Below, piece by piece: positions 34,453 to 42,954 of a DNA stretch of 64,000 nucleotides. Below the pieces are notes generated by a model, which did not search any database, was not told where the DNA came from, and saw only the letters and a program-made list of their open reading frames with translations. The translations under genes were made by a program, and so were the position numbers. The number at the start of each line of letters is the position of its first letter. Positions within the stretch are counted from its first letter, which is position 1. The DNA is from a virus. The DNA lies in IMG/VR virus record IMGVR_UViG_3300013094_004547, positions 1 through 64,000 of that record; one strand, given 5' to 3'.

Positions 34453-34836
34453 TCAGGCGACCGCGCCGACGGAGCGAATGAAGATGTCCCGGCCGGCGAT
34501 GCGGAAGGCGTCGTCCAGCGTCTGGATCGTCCAGGAGGCGTCGATCGGCATGACCTCGCCTGCGAACTCGCCGGTCTCGTAGCCCTTCACCCGGACGTCG
34601 GCGGCGCTGGCGTCGACCTCGAAGGTCAGGATGTGCGTGGGGACCTGGGAGCCGTCCGAGGCGGTCTTGACGCTCGGGATGTACTTGTCGGTGGCGGTCA
34701 CGCGCCCGAGCGGGGTGCCTCGCTTAAGAGGCACGCCGGGGGCATTGGCGCCCGAGGCGATCACGAGCGAGCGCGTGGCGCGCGGGAAGTCGCCGGCGTA
34801 GAGCGCAGTCGGGTGGAAGTTCGAGAAGACGGTCAT
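34453..34836 (-). CDS. Head decoration protein (lambda gpD family)
   Basis: 127 residues. gpD-type pattern FSNFHPTALYAGDFPRATRS, PLKRGTPLGRVTATDKY and a C-terminal sheet. Trimers stabilise the expanded capsid at three-fold sites. Immediately upstream of the capsid gene. Confidence 0.88.
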   Translation of the reverse strand: MTVFSNFHPTALYAGDFPRATRSLVIASGANAPGVPLKRGTPLGRVTATDKYIPSVKTASDGSQVPTHILTFEVDASAADVRVKGYETGEFAGEVMPIDASWTIQTLDDAFRIAGRDIFIRSVGAVA

Positions 34837-34917
34837 TCGGGCGGGTCCTCTGGATGGCCGCCTTCAGGCCGGCCGCGTCGGATGGGCGGCACGCGGTTGC
34901 CCGCGCGCCCGGCAGGA

Positions 34918-35601
34918 TCAGTTCTTCTTCGGATCGGGCTTGCCGCCGAGGCGACGGAAGAAGGCCGCGCCCTCCTCGACCTCGCGCTGGAAGGCGGCCT
35001 TCGAGCCGGAACGGGCGACATCGCGGCCGATTTCCTCGGTGCCGTTGCCGGCGAGGGTCTCATTGCCGCGGGCCTCCTGCTTCTTCAGCATCCGCTCGAG
35101 CAGGATCTCGCCGAAGCGCTTGGACGAGGTGCCCTGATTGATGTGCTTGCGCCCGAGCTTGGGCAGGCCGGCGCGCTCGGCCATCTCGGTGATCCGGGCG
35201 GAGCGGACGCGCTCGGCCTTCACCGCAGCTTCGGCAGCGCGACGGGCGGCCTTGGCGCCGTTGGCGGCGCGCTCGGCTTCTTCCTCGTCGGCATCCTCGT
35301 CGTCGCCGTCGCCACGATCCTCGTCGTCGCCAGCGTCGTCGTCGGCATCCCGCTCGTCGTCACCATCGGCATCGCCGTCCTTCTTGCCCTCGTCGCCGGT
35401 GCTCACCTCGTCCTCGTCCTCGTCGCGGTCGGCCTCGTCCTCATCTTCGGACTCCTCCGCATCGCGCTTGGCGCGCTCGGCGGCGGCGCGGCGGGCTTCC
35501 GCCTGGCGCTTCTTCTCGGCCTCGATCTCGGCCGCGGACTTGCTGCTGCGGTTGCCCTTCGGGGCGGACTTGGCGGGGGACTTACCGGTGCGGTTGGCCA
35601 T
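34918..35601 (-). CDS. Nested in-frame scaffold protein (Nu3-like internal start)
   Basis: 227 residues starting at MANRTGKSPAKSAPKGNRSS, in frame with the protease C-terminal region. AGGAGA lies five bases upstream of the ATG, a stronger ribosome site than any seen for the long form. By analogy with lambda C/Nu3, this would supply free scaffold from the same mRNA. Highly acidic centre and basic ends fit an assembly scaffold. Confidence 0.65.
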   Translation of the reverse strand: MANRTGKSPAKSAPKGNRSSKSAAEIEAEKKRQAEARRAAAERAKRDAEESEDEDEADRDEDEDEVSTGDEGKKDGDADGDDERDADDDAGDDEDRGDGDDEDADEEEAERAANGAKAARRAAEAAVKAERVRSARITEMAERAGLPKLGRKHINQGTSSKRFGEILLERMLKKQEARGNETLAGNGTEEIGRDVARSGSKAAFQREVEEGAAFFRRLGGKPDPKKN

Positions 35602-36360
35602 GGTGGTCTCCTGGGCGGCCGTGGACTTCGTCCTGGAGGCCGTGCTGCGGGTCACGATCAGGCAGGAGGAGCGGGCCAGCGCCTCGCCCTCGTCGCCCTC
35701 TGCGGATCGGATCTGTGAGCCGGCATCGGCCGGCACGGGGACGGCGCTGATCTCCAGCGGCTCCCAGTCGACGACGTCGTGGCGGGCGACACTGCCGTCG
35801 TCGGCCTCGGTCTTGACCACCTTGTGCAGCCAGTACCCGACCGAGATGTTGCGGATCACGCCCTCGCGGATCTTCTGCACGGTGTCGGCGACGCCGGGGG
35901 CGGCCGAGAGCAGGATCGTCGCGATGCCGCGCCCGTCCTCGATCTTGGCGGTGCCGGGCACCACCGCGCCGATGACGTTGTCGAGGCAGTGGGTCGCGTG
36001 GGTGTCGACGAAGGCCGCGCCCGCGTTCAGGCGATCGAGCCGGACCGCGCCCGGCTCCATCGAGAGGACCTCGTCGTACTCCTCACCGTCCCACCACGAG
36101 AAGCGGCGAACGCTCGCCCCCGTGCTCCAGACGATCTCGACCGTGTTGGCTTTGGCGTCGAAGCTTTCCGGGCGCACGCTGGCGTCCCGGTGCACGGGCG
36201 GCAGCCGCACCACGTTGTCGTCGCTCGAGCCGGACGAGCGCTGCCCGGTTCGGGCGGGAGAGCTCCGGCTCGTCCCCGGGGCTGATCTCCCGGTCCGGTT
36301 GCTGGAGGCCGGCGACGTTCGTGACGCGCGGGTCGGAGTCGAGGACAATGCCGAGGTCAT
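34918..36360 (-). CDS. HK97-type prohead protease fused to a scaffold region
   Basis: Frame of 480 residues; the first ~52 overlap the portal 3' end and look out-of-frame, so a GTG near 36205 may be the true start. Protease core: AFVDTHATHCLDNVIGAVV (catalytic-type His), IRNISVGYWLHK (catalytic-type Ser) and EISAVPVPADAGS. A very acidic Asp/Glu-rich region and a basic helical C-terminus act as scaffold. In lambda this slot holds an S49-type gpC; here a herpesvirus/HK97-fold protease has replaced it. Confidence 0.82.
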   Translation of the reverse strand: MTSALSSTPTRASRTSPASSNRTGRSAPGTSRSSPARTGQRSSGSSDDNVVRLPPVHRDASVRPESFDAKANTVEIVWSTGASVRRFSWWDGEEYDEVLSMEPGAVRLDRLNAGAAFVDTHATHCLDNVIGAVVPGTAKIEDGRGIATILLSAAPGVADTVQKIREGVIRNISVGYWLHKVVKTEADDGSVARHDVVDWEPLEISAVPVPADAGSQIRSAEGDEGEALARSSCLIVTRSTASRTKSTAAQETTMANRTGKSPAKSAPKGNRSSKSAAEIEAEKKRQAEARRAAAERAKRDAEESEDEDEADRDEDEDEVSTGDEGKKDGDADGDDERDADDDAGDDEDRGDGDDEDADEEEAERAANGAKAARRAAEAAVKAERVRSARITEMAERAGLPKLGRKHINQGTSSKRFGEILLERMLKKQEARGNETLAGNGTEEIGRDVARSGSKAAFQREVEEGAAFFRRLGGKPDPKKN

Positions 36361-37738
36361 CGCACTTGGTGTTCCAGTCGTTGATCTCGTCGAGCACGTC
36401 GTCCGGGTTGCGCCCGGTCTCCGACACCACGTCCTGGTAGGAGCGGATGCCGGTACGCATCGCGAGCTGGGCTGCCTGGGCGTCCGCCATCGGGTCGACC
36501 CACTCGAATTTCGGGGGCGCCCACTGCACGGGGATCACGGGCTCGTCGATCACGCCCGCGAGGAACGCGATCTCGCACCACCATTCCCAGATCGGCTGGA
36601 GGGCCAGCTGGATCAGGATGTGCCACTGGATGGTGCGCAGCAGGCGGCGGAACTCGACGAGGCCGCCGCGCATGGAGCTGAAGTTGACTTTGGAGAGGTC
36701 GTTGGAGACCAGCTCGTAGGGCACGCGGTAGCCGGCCGCGATCGTCTGCAGCTGGCTGACTTTGTATTCGCCGTAGCCACCGACCGCATTCGGGGCGTTG
36801 AATTTGATGTCCTTGCCGCCGCGCAGGCGGGCGATCATGCCTGGCTCGAACTTCTCGTAGACCGAGCCGTCGGCCGCCAGGACCTGGGGCGCGATCGACT
36901 CGTCCTCGGCGTCCTCGGCGTCGACGACGAAGCCGGCGATGCACGCCTCGGTGCGCTTGCGGGTGATCTCCGCGAGCTCGTAGTCGGCGAGCAGCTGCAG
37001 GTTCTCGATCGCAGGCGTGCCCCAGGGGACGCCGCGCGTCTGGGTCCGCTGCAGCTCGTAGACGTGCAGCACCTCGTCGGCCGGCACTGGTGCCGAGACG
37101 GTCGGCTCGCCGGTGTTGATCCAGAGGTTGCCCGGGTGCTGCGGGTAGAGCCAGTAGGCCGACCGCTTGCGGGTCTTGATGTCGACCTCGACGCCCTGGA
37201 TCGCGATCGTCCCGGGTGTCAGCATCCCGTTGCGGGCCGGGTCGCCGAAGTCGGCTTCGAGGAGCTGCAGCTCCAGCGGCACGTCGCCGGTACCGATCTT
37301 CTTGCGCAGGCGCTTGCGGACCAGGACCTCGCCGCCCTCGATCATCTCGCGGCAGAGCAGCGTCTGCAGGCCGTAGAAGTCGAGCTGGCCAGCCGCGTCG
37401 CACCGGAACGACCAGCGCTCGAAGGCCTCGCGGATCCGCTTGTCCTTCGCCTTGTTGCCGGTCACCGGGCGGGGGACGATGCCCTCGCCGACGATGTTCG
37501 AGACGAGCGACGCGACCGCCTTGGCCGCGTACGGGTTGTTCCGGACGAGGTAGCGGGACCGGTCGCGCAGCGTGCGCGCGCTCCCGAAGATCTCGGTGTC
37601 CGCCGACGCGAACCGCGTCAGCCACGGCTCGCGCAGGCGCGTCGAAGCGGCGGCATCGTAGCTGCGGGCCATCTTGCCCGGGATGCCGCGCTCGGGGCGC
37701 GGCGCTGGCCCGGGGGCCGCCTTCCTGAGGGCGGCCAT
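36083..37738 (-). CDS. Portal protein, lambda gpB family
   Basis: 551 residues. Family pattern: YLVRNNPYAAKAVASLVSNI, QLDFYGLQTLLCREMIEGGE, VLHVYELQRTQTRGVPWGTP and YELVSNDLSKVNFSSMRGGL. Dodecameric ring through which DNA is packaged. The convincing portal sequence ends near NVAGLQQPDREISPGDEPEL; the last ~55 residues overlap the protease in another frame. Confidence 0.9.
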   Translation of the reverse strand: MAALRKAAPGPAPRPERGIPGKMARSYDAAASTRLREPWLTRFASADTEIFGSARTLRDRSRYLVRNNPYAAKAVASLVSNIVGEGIVPRPVTGNKAKDKRIREAFERWSFRCDAAGQLDFYGLQTLLCREMIEGGEVLVRKRLRKKIGTGDVPLELQLLEADFGDPARNGMLTPGTIAIQGVEVDIKTRKRSAYWLYPQHPGNLWINTGEPTVSAPVPADEVLHVYELQRTQTRGVPWGTPAIENLQLLADYELAEITRKRTEACIAGFVVDAEDAEDESIAPQVLAADGSVYEKFEPGMIARLRGGKDIKFNAPNAVGGYGEYKVSQLQTIAAGYRVPYELVSNDLSKVNFSSMRGGLVEFRRLLRTIQWHILIQLALQPIWEWWCEIAFLAGVIDEPVIPVQWAPPKFEWVDPMADAQAAQLAMRTGIRSYQDVVSETGRNPDDVLDEINDWNTKCDDLGIVLDSDPRVTNVAGLQQPDREISPGDEPELSRPNRAALVRLERRQRGAAAARAPGRQRAPGKLRRQSQHGRDRLEHGGERSPLLVVGR

Positions 37739-37739
37739 G

Positions 37740-37979
37740 CTAGTACCCGCCGTAGCCCGACCCGCGGGTCCGGTAGCCGTTCGAGAAGCCCGCCACGCCG
37801 GCGACCGCGCGGCTCTGGCCGTTGGCCTTGGCCTGCTGCCGCTTCAGGTAGGCGATGACCTGGATCATCTCCTTGAAGGAGCGATACGAAGCACTCTTGC
37901 CTTCGTAGGCCACCGACAGGACGCCCTGCGCGAGCGCGGCCTCCATCGCCGCGATCTGCGCCGTGTGGTCTACAGCCAT
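37740..37979 (-). CDS. gpW-like head-tail joining protein
   Basis: 79 residues from the ATG at 37979: HTAQIAAMEAALAQGVLSVA, then a YRSFKEMIQVIAYLKRQ helix, the small gpW pattern. Positioned between TerL and portal exactly as lambda W. It overlaps the TerL 3' end by about ten bases and is followed by the portal after one base. Confidence 0.8.
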   Translation of the reverse strand: MAVDHTAQIAAMEAALAQGVLSVAYEGKSASYRSFKEMIQVIAYLKRQQAKANGQSRAVAGVAGFSNGYRTRGSGYGGY

Positions 37980-40012
37980 GACGAGCGCCTGATCCGGGGT
38001 GCAGCCGCGGCGGGTGCCGGCGGCGGTGGTGGCGGTGCGGGCCGCGGCGCCGGAGCTGGAGCTGCGGGTGCAGCCGGGGCGGCGTCGGCGATCGGAAGAG
38101 CCTCGTCGGGCTCCTCGGCGGCTGCGCCCGTGTTGGAGCGTTCGGGCGCGTCGGGCATCTTGCCCAGCGCCACGTACCGGCGTGACTGGCTCTGGAGCCC
38201 GCAGACGGCCGCGTAGGCGTAGACGAAGCACACGCCGGCCTCGTGAGCGGCCTTCGGCTTCGCCCACTCGGTGTAGCCGAGCCGCTGATGCACCACGAGC
38301 TTCTCGCGGGTGAGCTGCTCGAAGTACTCGGCGTCGATCGGGCGCGAGCCGGCGGCCGGGACCAGCGGGAAGTGGACGTGCCGCGGTCCCGGCTCGATCA
38401 CGGTCAGCGAGCCGTAGGCGAAGTCGCGGGCGGCGTTGCCGCCGATCATGTACCAGGACGAGCCGAGCTTCGTGGACGCGAGCCGCGGCCAGACCTTGGT
38501 GCGGCTGCCGCGCGCCTCGTTCTTGCCCTTGATCGCCCACACCCGGCGCTTCCGGCGCTCGGTGCAGAACGCGTAGACCTCGGACGTATGGTGGCCGCCG
38601 GAGTCGATGGCGGCCGCCTTCACGCGCAGCTCGGTCCCGTCCCCCTTGCGGAAGGTCCGCTTCAGGAGCGCGTCGAGCGCCTTCCAGACACCGGGCTCGG
38701 CCGGGTCGCCCATGAGCACGAAGTGGCCGATCAGGGCGCATTCCAGCCCCGGGCCCCAGCCCCAGACCGCCGCCTCGACACGCCCGTTGGCGCCGGACTG
38801 AACGTCGCCGCCCAGCGTCAGGAAACTCACGAAGTCCGGGACCTCGGCACCGTACTCGCCCCGCCGGTCGAGGAAGGCGGACGGCTCGATCTCCTGACCG
38901 AAGGTCTGCCGATGGACGCGGCCGAGGACGTTGTTGTTGAACGTCTGGACCTTGCCGGCCGGGTCGGTCAGCGCCTCCAGCCATTCTTGGACGATCATCG
39001 TCCAGGCGGCGTTCGCGTTGAGCGACATGCCGGTCCAGAGGTGGAAGCCGGCGTGAGGCGTCTTCGGAGTGGCGGTCGGCTGCCAGACGCCGCGGGCGTC
39101 CATCCAGGCCTTGCGGGCCTCGTCTATGATGCAGCCGCAGGTGCCCTGGTACCAGACGGACTTGAGCGAACCGTCGGGGCCGAGGTCGTACTTGATCCCG
39201 TGGGTCGTGCCCTTGCCGCCCCAGTCGAGGTACTGCAGCTCCTTGCACTGCGGGCATGGCACGAAGTAGCGCCGCTGGTCGGAGGCGAGCCAGCGCTGCC
39301 AGATCCGGCTGGTCGACTCTAACAGCGGCGTCGAGCCGACGATCTGCTTGCGGTTGTAGAAGGTCTCGCCGCGGGTCCAGAACAGCTTGAGCTTGTCGCC
39401 CTGGCTGCCCGCGCCCGGCGTCCAGCCGTCGGCGTCGAGCTCGTCACCGATCTGGAAACGGGCGGAGTAGCGCCGGAACGCGTCGTCGGCCGCCGCGCCC
39501 ACGATGCGCACGAGCGCGCCGTTCGAGAGCTGGAAGAACCGATTGCTATCCTGTTTCTCGCCGCGCCGGACCGGGCGGATCATCCGCGCCAGCACCGGGG
39601 TTTCGCGCAGCATTGGCGCGATCTCGGTGGCGCCAAACTCCTCCGCGTCGCCCATCACCGGCTGCGCCAGTGCGCACAGCGTCGGATCCTGGTGGAGGTG
39701 GTACCCGATCGCGAGGGTCGCGCAGCGCGAGTAGCCGACGCGCGCCGCCTTCAGGACGGAGACGAGCGGGATCTCCGGATCGCAGAACGCGTCCATGAGG
39801 CCGCGCTGGTAGCCGTAGAGGGTGACCGGACCGCTCTCGGCCCCGGTCGACTTCGGGATCCGCCCGTATCGCTCGGCCCACTCCGAGCCGCTCATGCGCG
39901 GCTTGAAGGCAAGGGCGTCGTCGAACAGGGCGTCGAGGGACCGGCGCGCGGCCTCGTGCCCGGCGGGGTACTCACCCCTCCGGTGCTGGCTGATCCTCTC
40001 CGCTGGTGTCAT
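37970..40012 (-). CDS. Terminase large subunit, GpA family
   Basis: 680 residues. ATPase: KAARVGYSRC (88-97) is the deviant Walker A of lambda-type GpA and ARFQIGDELDAD (185-194) the Walker B region. Nuclease half: FLTLGGDVQSG, then AAIDSGGHHTSEVYAFC, and KGKNEARG. A CPQC...CGC zinc knuckle lies near 255-295. Packages DNA from concatemers with cos cutting expected for this family. The Pro/Ala-rich last 50 residues are a disordered tail. Confidence 0.92.
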   Translation of the reverse strand: MTPAERISQHRRGEYPAGHEAARRSLDALFDDALAFKPRMSGSEWAERYGRIPKSTGAESGPVTLYGYQRGLMDAFCDPEIPLVSVLKAARVGYSRCATLAIGYHLHQDPTLCALAQPVMGDAEEFGATEIAPMLRETPVLARMIRPVRRGEKQDSNRFFQLSNGALVRIVGAAADDAFRRYSARFQIGDELDADGWTPGAGSQGDKLKLFWTRGETFYNRKQIVGSTPLLESTSRIWQRWLASDQRRYFVPCPQCKELQYLDWGGKGTTHGIKYDLGPDGSLKSVWYQGTCGCIIDEARKAWMDARGVWQPTATPKTPHAGFHLWTGMSLNANAAWTMIVQEWLEALTDPAGKVQTFNNNVLGRVHRQTFGQEIEPSAFLDRRGEYGAEVPDFVSFLTLGGDVQSGANGRVEAAVWGWGPGLECALIGHFVLMGDPAEPGVWKALDALLKRTFRKGDGTELRVKAAAIDSGGHHTSEVYAFCTERRKRRVWAIKGKNEARGSRTKVWPRLASTKLGSSWYMIGGNAARDFAYGSLTVIEPGPRHVHFPLVPAAGSRPIDAEYFEQLTREKLVVHQRLGYTEWAKPKAAHEAGVCFVYAYAAVCGLQSQSRRYVALGKMPDAPERSNTGAAAEEPDEALPIADAAPAAPAAPAPAPRPAPPPPPPAPAAAAPRIRRSSWL

Positions 40013-40571
40013 CGACGGTGACGCGCTCCCCGAACCACCGCGCCGCGATCTCCTCGCGTGCGGCCTTGAAGGCGCGGTTCGTCTCCGCGCGCACCATCCC
40101 CTCGATCTCGGGGGCGCTGGTGATCGTCGTGGCCCGGGCCGCGATCTTGGCGGCCATGTTCGACAGGCCGGTCTTCAGGACCTGGCAGAAGGTCGAAAGG
40201 TCGTTGACCGCGTCGTGGCGCGAGACGACCGTCTTCAGCGCCTCGTCTGCGTCGATCTCCGCGCGGATGGCGTTGGCCACCGCGCGTCGGCGGTCAGCCT
40301 CTTCCTTGGTGATCTGCCCAGCCTCGCCCTGGCAGCTCGCCACCGCGTTCTGCACGGCGCGGGACATGCGCCACTCGACCACTTCGGAGAGCGACAGCTC
40401 CCACTCGATGCCACGGTCCCGGTCGGCCCGTTGGATGACCGGGCACCCGTCGTCGATCCACTTCGAGACGGTGTTGCGATGGACGTCGAGCAGCGCCGCG
40501 ATCCGCATCAGGCTGAAGGGCCCGCGCAGGTTTTCGACGCTGCCCGGCGAGGGGGGTGCTGATGCTGCCAT
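39972..40571 (-). CDS. Terminase small subunit, Nu1/DUF1441 family
   Basis: 199 residues from the ATG at 40571 (TTG nine bases upstream is less likely). Residues ~18-45 hold a MerR-like helix-turn-helix (FSLMRIAALLDVHRNTVSKW) for cos recognition; the remainder is helical and would bind the large subunit. Overlaps TerL by 41 bases. Confidence 0.88.
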   Translation of the reverse strand: MAASAPPSPGSVENLRGPFSLMRIAALLDVHRNTVSKWIDDGCPVIQRADRDRGIEWELSLSEVVEWRMSRAVQNAVASCQGEAGQITKEEADRRRAVANAIRAEIDADEALKTVVSRHDAVNDLSTFCQVLKTGLSNMAAKIAARATTITSAPEIEGMVRAETNRAFKAAREEIAARWFGERVTVDDTSGEDQPAPEG

Positions 40572-40580
40572 CGATTTCAA

Positions 40581-40738
40581 AAATTCTCAGAGGGTGAACC
40601 AGTGGGGTCCGAATTCCCCTCACCGCCACCCCCCTCCCGGAAGGACCCTGGATTTGGCCAGGGTGGGGGCAGGGGTCGGCCCATGGGGCCGGATGGTCCT
40701 CTCGTCGCCTGCGCGGGCCGCCGGCGGCCCCGAGCGGA
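40581..40738. other. Non-coding region that may hold cos
   Basis: Short GC-rich stretch upstream of the small terminase gene, where lambda-type phages place cos. It contains a CCCTGG/CCAGGG hairpin at about 40647-40664. No cos consensus can be asserted by eye. Confidence 0.35.
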
Positions 40739-41467
40739 TCAACCCTTCCGGCGCACGTCGTTGACGACGAACCGCTCCCAGCCCGCCCGGAAGTGCTTCC
40801 GGTAGGCGACGGGCACCACGGCGCCCGCCTTCTCGTAGTAGGGGAACCGCTTCGAGTAGCTGACGCCCTTCACGAACAGGAAGATCGGGACCGCAAACTT
40901 GTCCTTCTGCAGGTAGATGCCGTTCGGCGCCTTCCCGTGGTCGCGGAAGACGACGTACTCGACGTTCCGCCCGGCGTTCCGGCGCTTTGAGCGCGCGGTG
41001 GTGTTCTGATGCCGGTCGGACTGGGCGCCGACCGCCGAGAGCATGCGGGTAATGAAGGCGCCCGACACGTTCCCGTTGCCGTCGCGCGGGCAGCGCGTGC
41101 TGGGCACGGCGAACTCGCCCGCGAGCATCAGACCCTTGCGGATCAGCAGGACCTCGAACCGCTTGTGGCGGCGTGTGCCGCCGGCGACCTGCGGGCCCAG
41201 ATACTTCCAGGCCGGGATCGAGCCGTTGCCTTCCTTAAAGCCGAGCTCCGCCTGGAGGCGTCGCTTCGTGGCTGGCCGGACCATAAGGCTGTTGAGCGTG
41301 AAGTTCGACGGCTGGTCGAACACAGACCGCATGGTCTCGCGCTCGGCCTCGCGGGCATCCTTCATCGCGTTGGTCAGCGCGAAGGCAGCGACGAAGGGGA
41401 CTTGCTTGGCGGCGCGCCCGACGGCCTCGGCCTTCAGACCGAACTCGCTGGCATCGAGCTTGAGCAC
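40739..41467 (-). CDS. Hypothetical phage morphogenesis-type protein
   Basis: 242 residues from a GTG at 41467 (a TTG at 41482 is an alternative). Basic protein with AFALTNAMKDAREAERETMR near the start and a C-terminal VPIFLFVKGVSYSKRFPYYE region, patterns seen in minor virion proteins. It lies just upstream of the packaging genes. Function not established. Confidence 0.65.
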   Translation of the reverse strand: MLKLDASEFGLKAEAVGRAAKQVPFVAAFALTNAMKDAREAERETMRSVFDQPSNFTLNSLMVRPATKRRLQAELGFKEGNGSIPAWKYLGPQVAGGTRRHKRFEVLLIRKGLMLAGEFAVPSTRCPRDGNGNVSGAFITRMLSAVGAQSDRHQNTTARSKRRNAGRNVEYVVFRDHGKAPNGIYLQKDKFAVPIFLFVKGVSYSKRFPYYEKAGAVVPVAYRKHFRAGWERFVVNDVRRKG

Positions 41468-41471
41468 CGGC

Positions 41472-41543
41472 TCACCGTCCAACGGTGATGGTCTTCACCT
41501 TGCCCGAGACAGGGTCGAGGATCGTCAGCGTCTGGGCGGCCAT
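41472..41543 (-). CDS. Possible 23-residue peptide gene
   Basis: Encodes MAAQTLTILDPVSGKVKTIT plus three residues, lying two bases after the preceding stop and overlapping the next gene region. The protein-like content and tight spacing support it, but length is marginal. Confidence 0.4.
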   Translation of the reverse strand: MAAQTLTILDPVSGKVKTITVGR

Positions 41544-41545
41544 GG

Positions 41546-41815
41546 TCAGCAGGCCTGCATCGGTTGCGGAACGTTGCGGGCCTGCTGCACCAGGCGCGTG
41601 GCCGGGCGCTCGACCGTGAGCTCGGCGGCGTTGTCGAGGACCAGGACGGTCACGTCCTGGACGCCGGCGGCCGCACACATGCGGATCAGATCGTCCTGCC
41701 AGCGCGCGGCCGTGGCCGGCTGCAGCTTCTGGGACGTGCGCAGCACCAGGATATCGCCGTGACGGACCTCAAGGCGATCCAGCTGGCGATCGAGATCTTC
41801 GGACAAAAGGTTCAC
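41546..41815 (-). CDS. Small protein coupled to the serine recombinase
   Basis: 89 residues starting at a GTG that overlaps the recombinase stop (GTGA). Sequence is soluble, with RLEVRHGDILVLRTSQKLQ and VQDVTVLVLDNAAELTVER, a ferredoxin-like alternation. It lacks the cysteines expected of a detached recombinase zinc ribbon. Function unknown. Confidence 0.55.
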   Translation of the reverse strand: MNLLSEDLDRQLDRLEVRHGDILVLRTSQKLQPATAARWQDDLIRMCAAAGVQDVTVLVLDNAAELTVERPATRLVQQARNVPQPMQAC

Positions 41816-42708
41816 CGGACTATGCGGGCGTGGCTGCCCGGGCGGTTGACGTGGGTCACGGCGCCGTCCGTCACGAAGACGTACTCGACCTTGCCCGAAT
41901 ATACTTGGTTGTTGAGCAGGTAGCTCACGTTCGAAGGCCACCAGCGCTTGCCCTTCGGCGACGGCACGCCGTCGGCGTTCAGGCCGTCGGCGATCGCCTT
42001 GAGGGTCCGGCCGGCACCGTTCTCGTCGAAGATCCGGCGCACGATCGGCGCACGCTCGACGTCGATCAGCAGGCCGCCCTTCCCATCCGACAGGTAGCCG
42101 TACGGGATGACACCGCCGGCGAACCCGCCGCGGCCGGCCTTCTGCATCCGGCCACCTTTGGTGCGCTCAATGATGACCGAACGCTCCTGCTCGGCCATTG
42201 CCGAGAGGACGCCGAAGATGAGCTTGCCCGAGGGCGAGCCCGTGTCGATCGCCTCGGTGACCGAGCGGATTGTCACGCCGTGCATCGTGTCGAGCTCAGC
42301 CGACGTGGTGACCGCCAGGGCGATGTTGCGCGCCAGGCGGTCGAAGCGTTTCACCAGCAGCACGCTGAAGCGCCGATCGGCGGCGAGCTGCAGGACTTGG
42401 CTGAAGCCTGGCCGCTCGGCCGGCTTCACCGTTCCGGAGACCCCGGGGTCGGCCAGGACCTGGACGAGGTCGAGGCCGACGGCCGTGGCGTAGGCGCGGA
42501 TCGCCTGCTCCTGCTCGGGCAGGCTGTTGCCGCGCTGGGCCTGCTCGTCTGTCGACACCCGAAGGTAGCCGACGGCGAGCGCACGGACCTCCTCGCGCTC
42601 GGCCGCCTGGACAGCATTCCTACGGAGCGCGCGCCGGGCGCGGGCGCTACTTGCAGCCACCCGCAAACCCCTGTTTTTGCTAGCGTTTTTCTGACGCCCG
42701 AGCGCCAA
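41812..42708 (-). CDS. Serine recombinase (resolvase/invertase-type catalytic domain plus Recombinase domain), short form
   Basis: 298 residues, TTG start assumed. Catalytic domain ~44-185: VGYLRVSTDEQAQRGNSLPE (Ser of YLRVS is the nucleophile position), LLVKRFDRLARN and GKLIFGVLSAMAEQERSVI. The Recombinase domain starts around 200 (GVIPYGYLSDGKGG) and the protein ends at VNRPGSHARIVR, just where larger integrases continue into a zinc ribbon and coil. It could be the element's integrase in truncated form or an inversion enzyme. Confidence 0.85.
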   Translation of the reverse strand: MALGRQKNASKNRGLRVAASSARARRALRRNAVQAAEREEVRALAVGYLRVSTDEQAQRGNSLPEQEQAIRAYATAVGLDLVQVLADPGVSGTVKPAERPGFSQVLQLAADRRFSVLLVKRFDRLARNIALAVTTSAELDTMHGVTIRSVTEAIDTGSPSGKLIFGVLSAMAEQERSVIIERTKGGRMQKAGRGGFAGGVIPYGYLSDGKGGLLIDVERAPIVRRIFDENGAGRTLKAIADGLNADGVPSPKGKRWWPSNVSYLLNNQVYSGKVEYVFVTDGAVTHVNRPGSHARIVR

Positions 42709-42715
42709 TTACTAC

Positions 42716-42954
42716 ATCTCAAGAGGTCTAGAAATTGGCCGGTTTGGCGCGCGGTTTGGACGGGCTTGGGCTCGATCCAATAAGTTGACGGAACCACGTC
42801 CGACGACCACCGCGAGCCGCCGGTTCGCGGTCCCGGAGTAGCGCGATTTATTAACAACCAGGGACGGCCCAGCGCGAAGCGTAAAAATTTATAGGTCTGC
42901 TTCGCGGCGACTTATCGGCGGTAGGGCACTATCGCGCTGCTCTAGGAGTAGCCG
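42716..42954. promoter_or_regulatory. Divergent intergenic region with dyad
   Basis: About 240 bases between the recombinase and a plus-strand gene, noticeably AT-rich around 42845-42895. A perfect 7-bp dyad ACCGCGA/TCGCGGT lies at 42809-42831. It probably contains divergent promoters and, being next to a serine recombinase, may contain its attachment or resolution site. Confidence 0.4.

Noticed and set aside
35138-37858. 906-codon plus-strand frame across portal and protease
   Set aside because: It opposes several clear head genes; sequence is low-complexity Ser/Arg/Leu and lacks any domain.
40581-40738. Precise cos site
   Set aside because: Only a CCCTGG/CCAGGG hairpin is visible; no known cosN or cosB consensus can be recognised by eye.
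41546-41815. Detached zinc ribbon of the serine recombinase
   Set aside because: The protein has one cysteine and a different strand pattern; nothing supports a split integrase.
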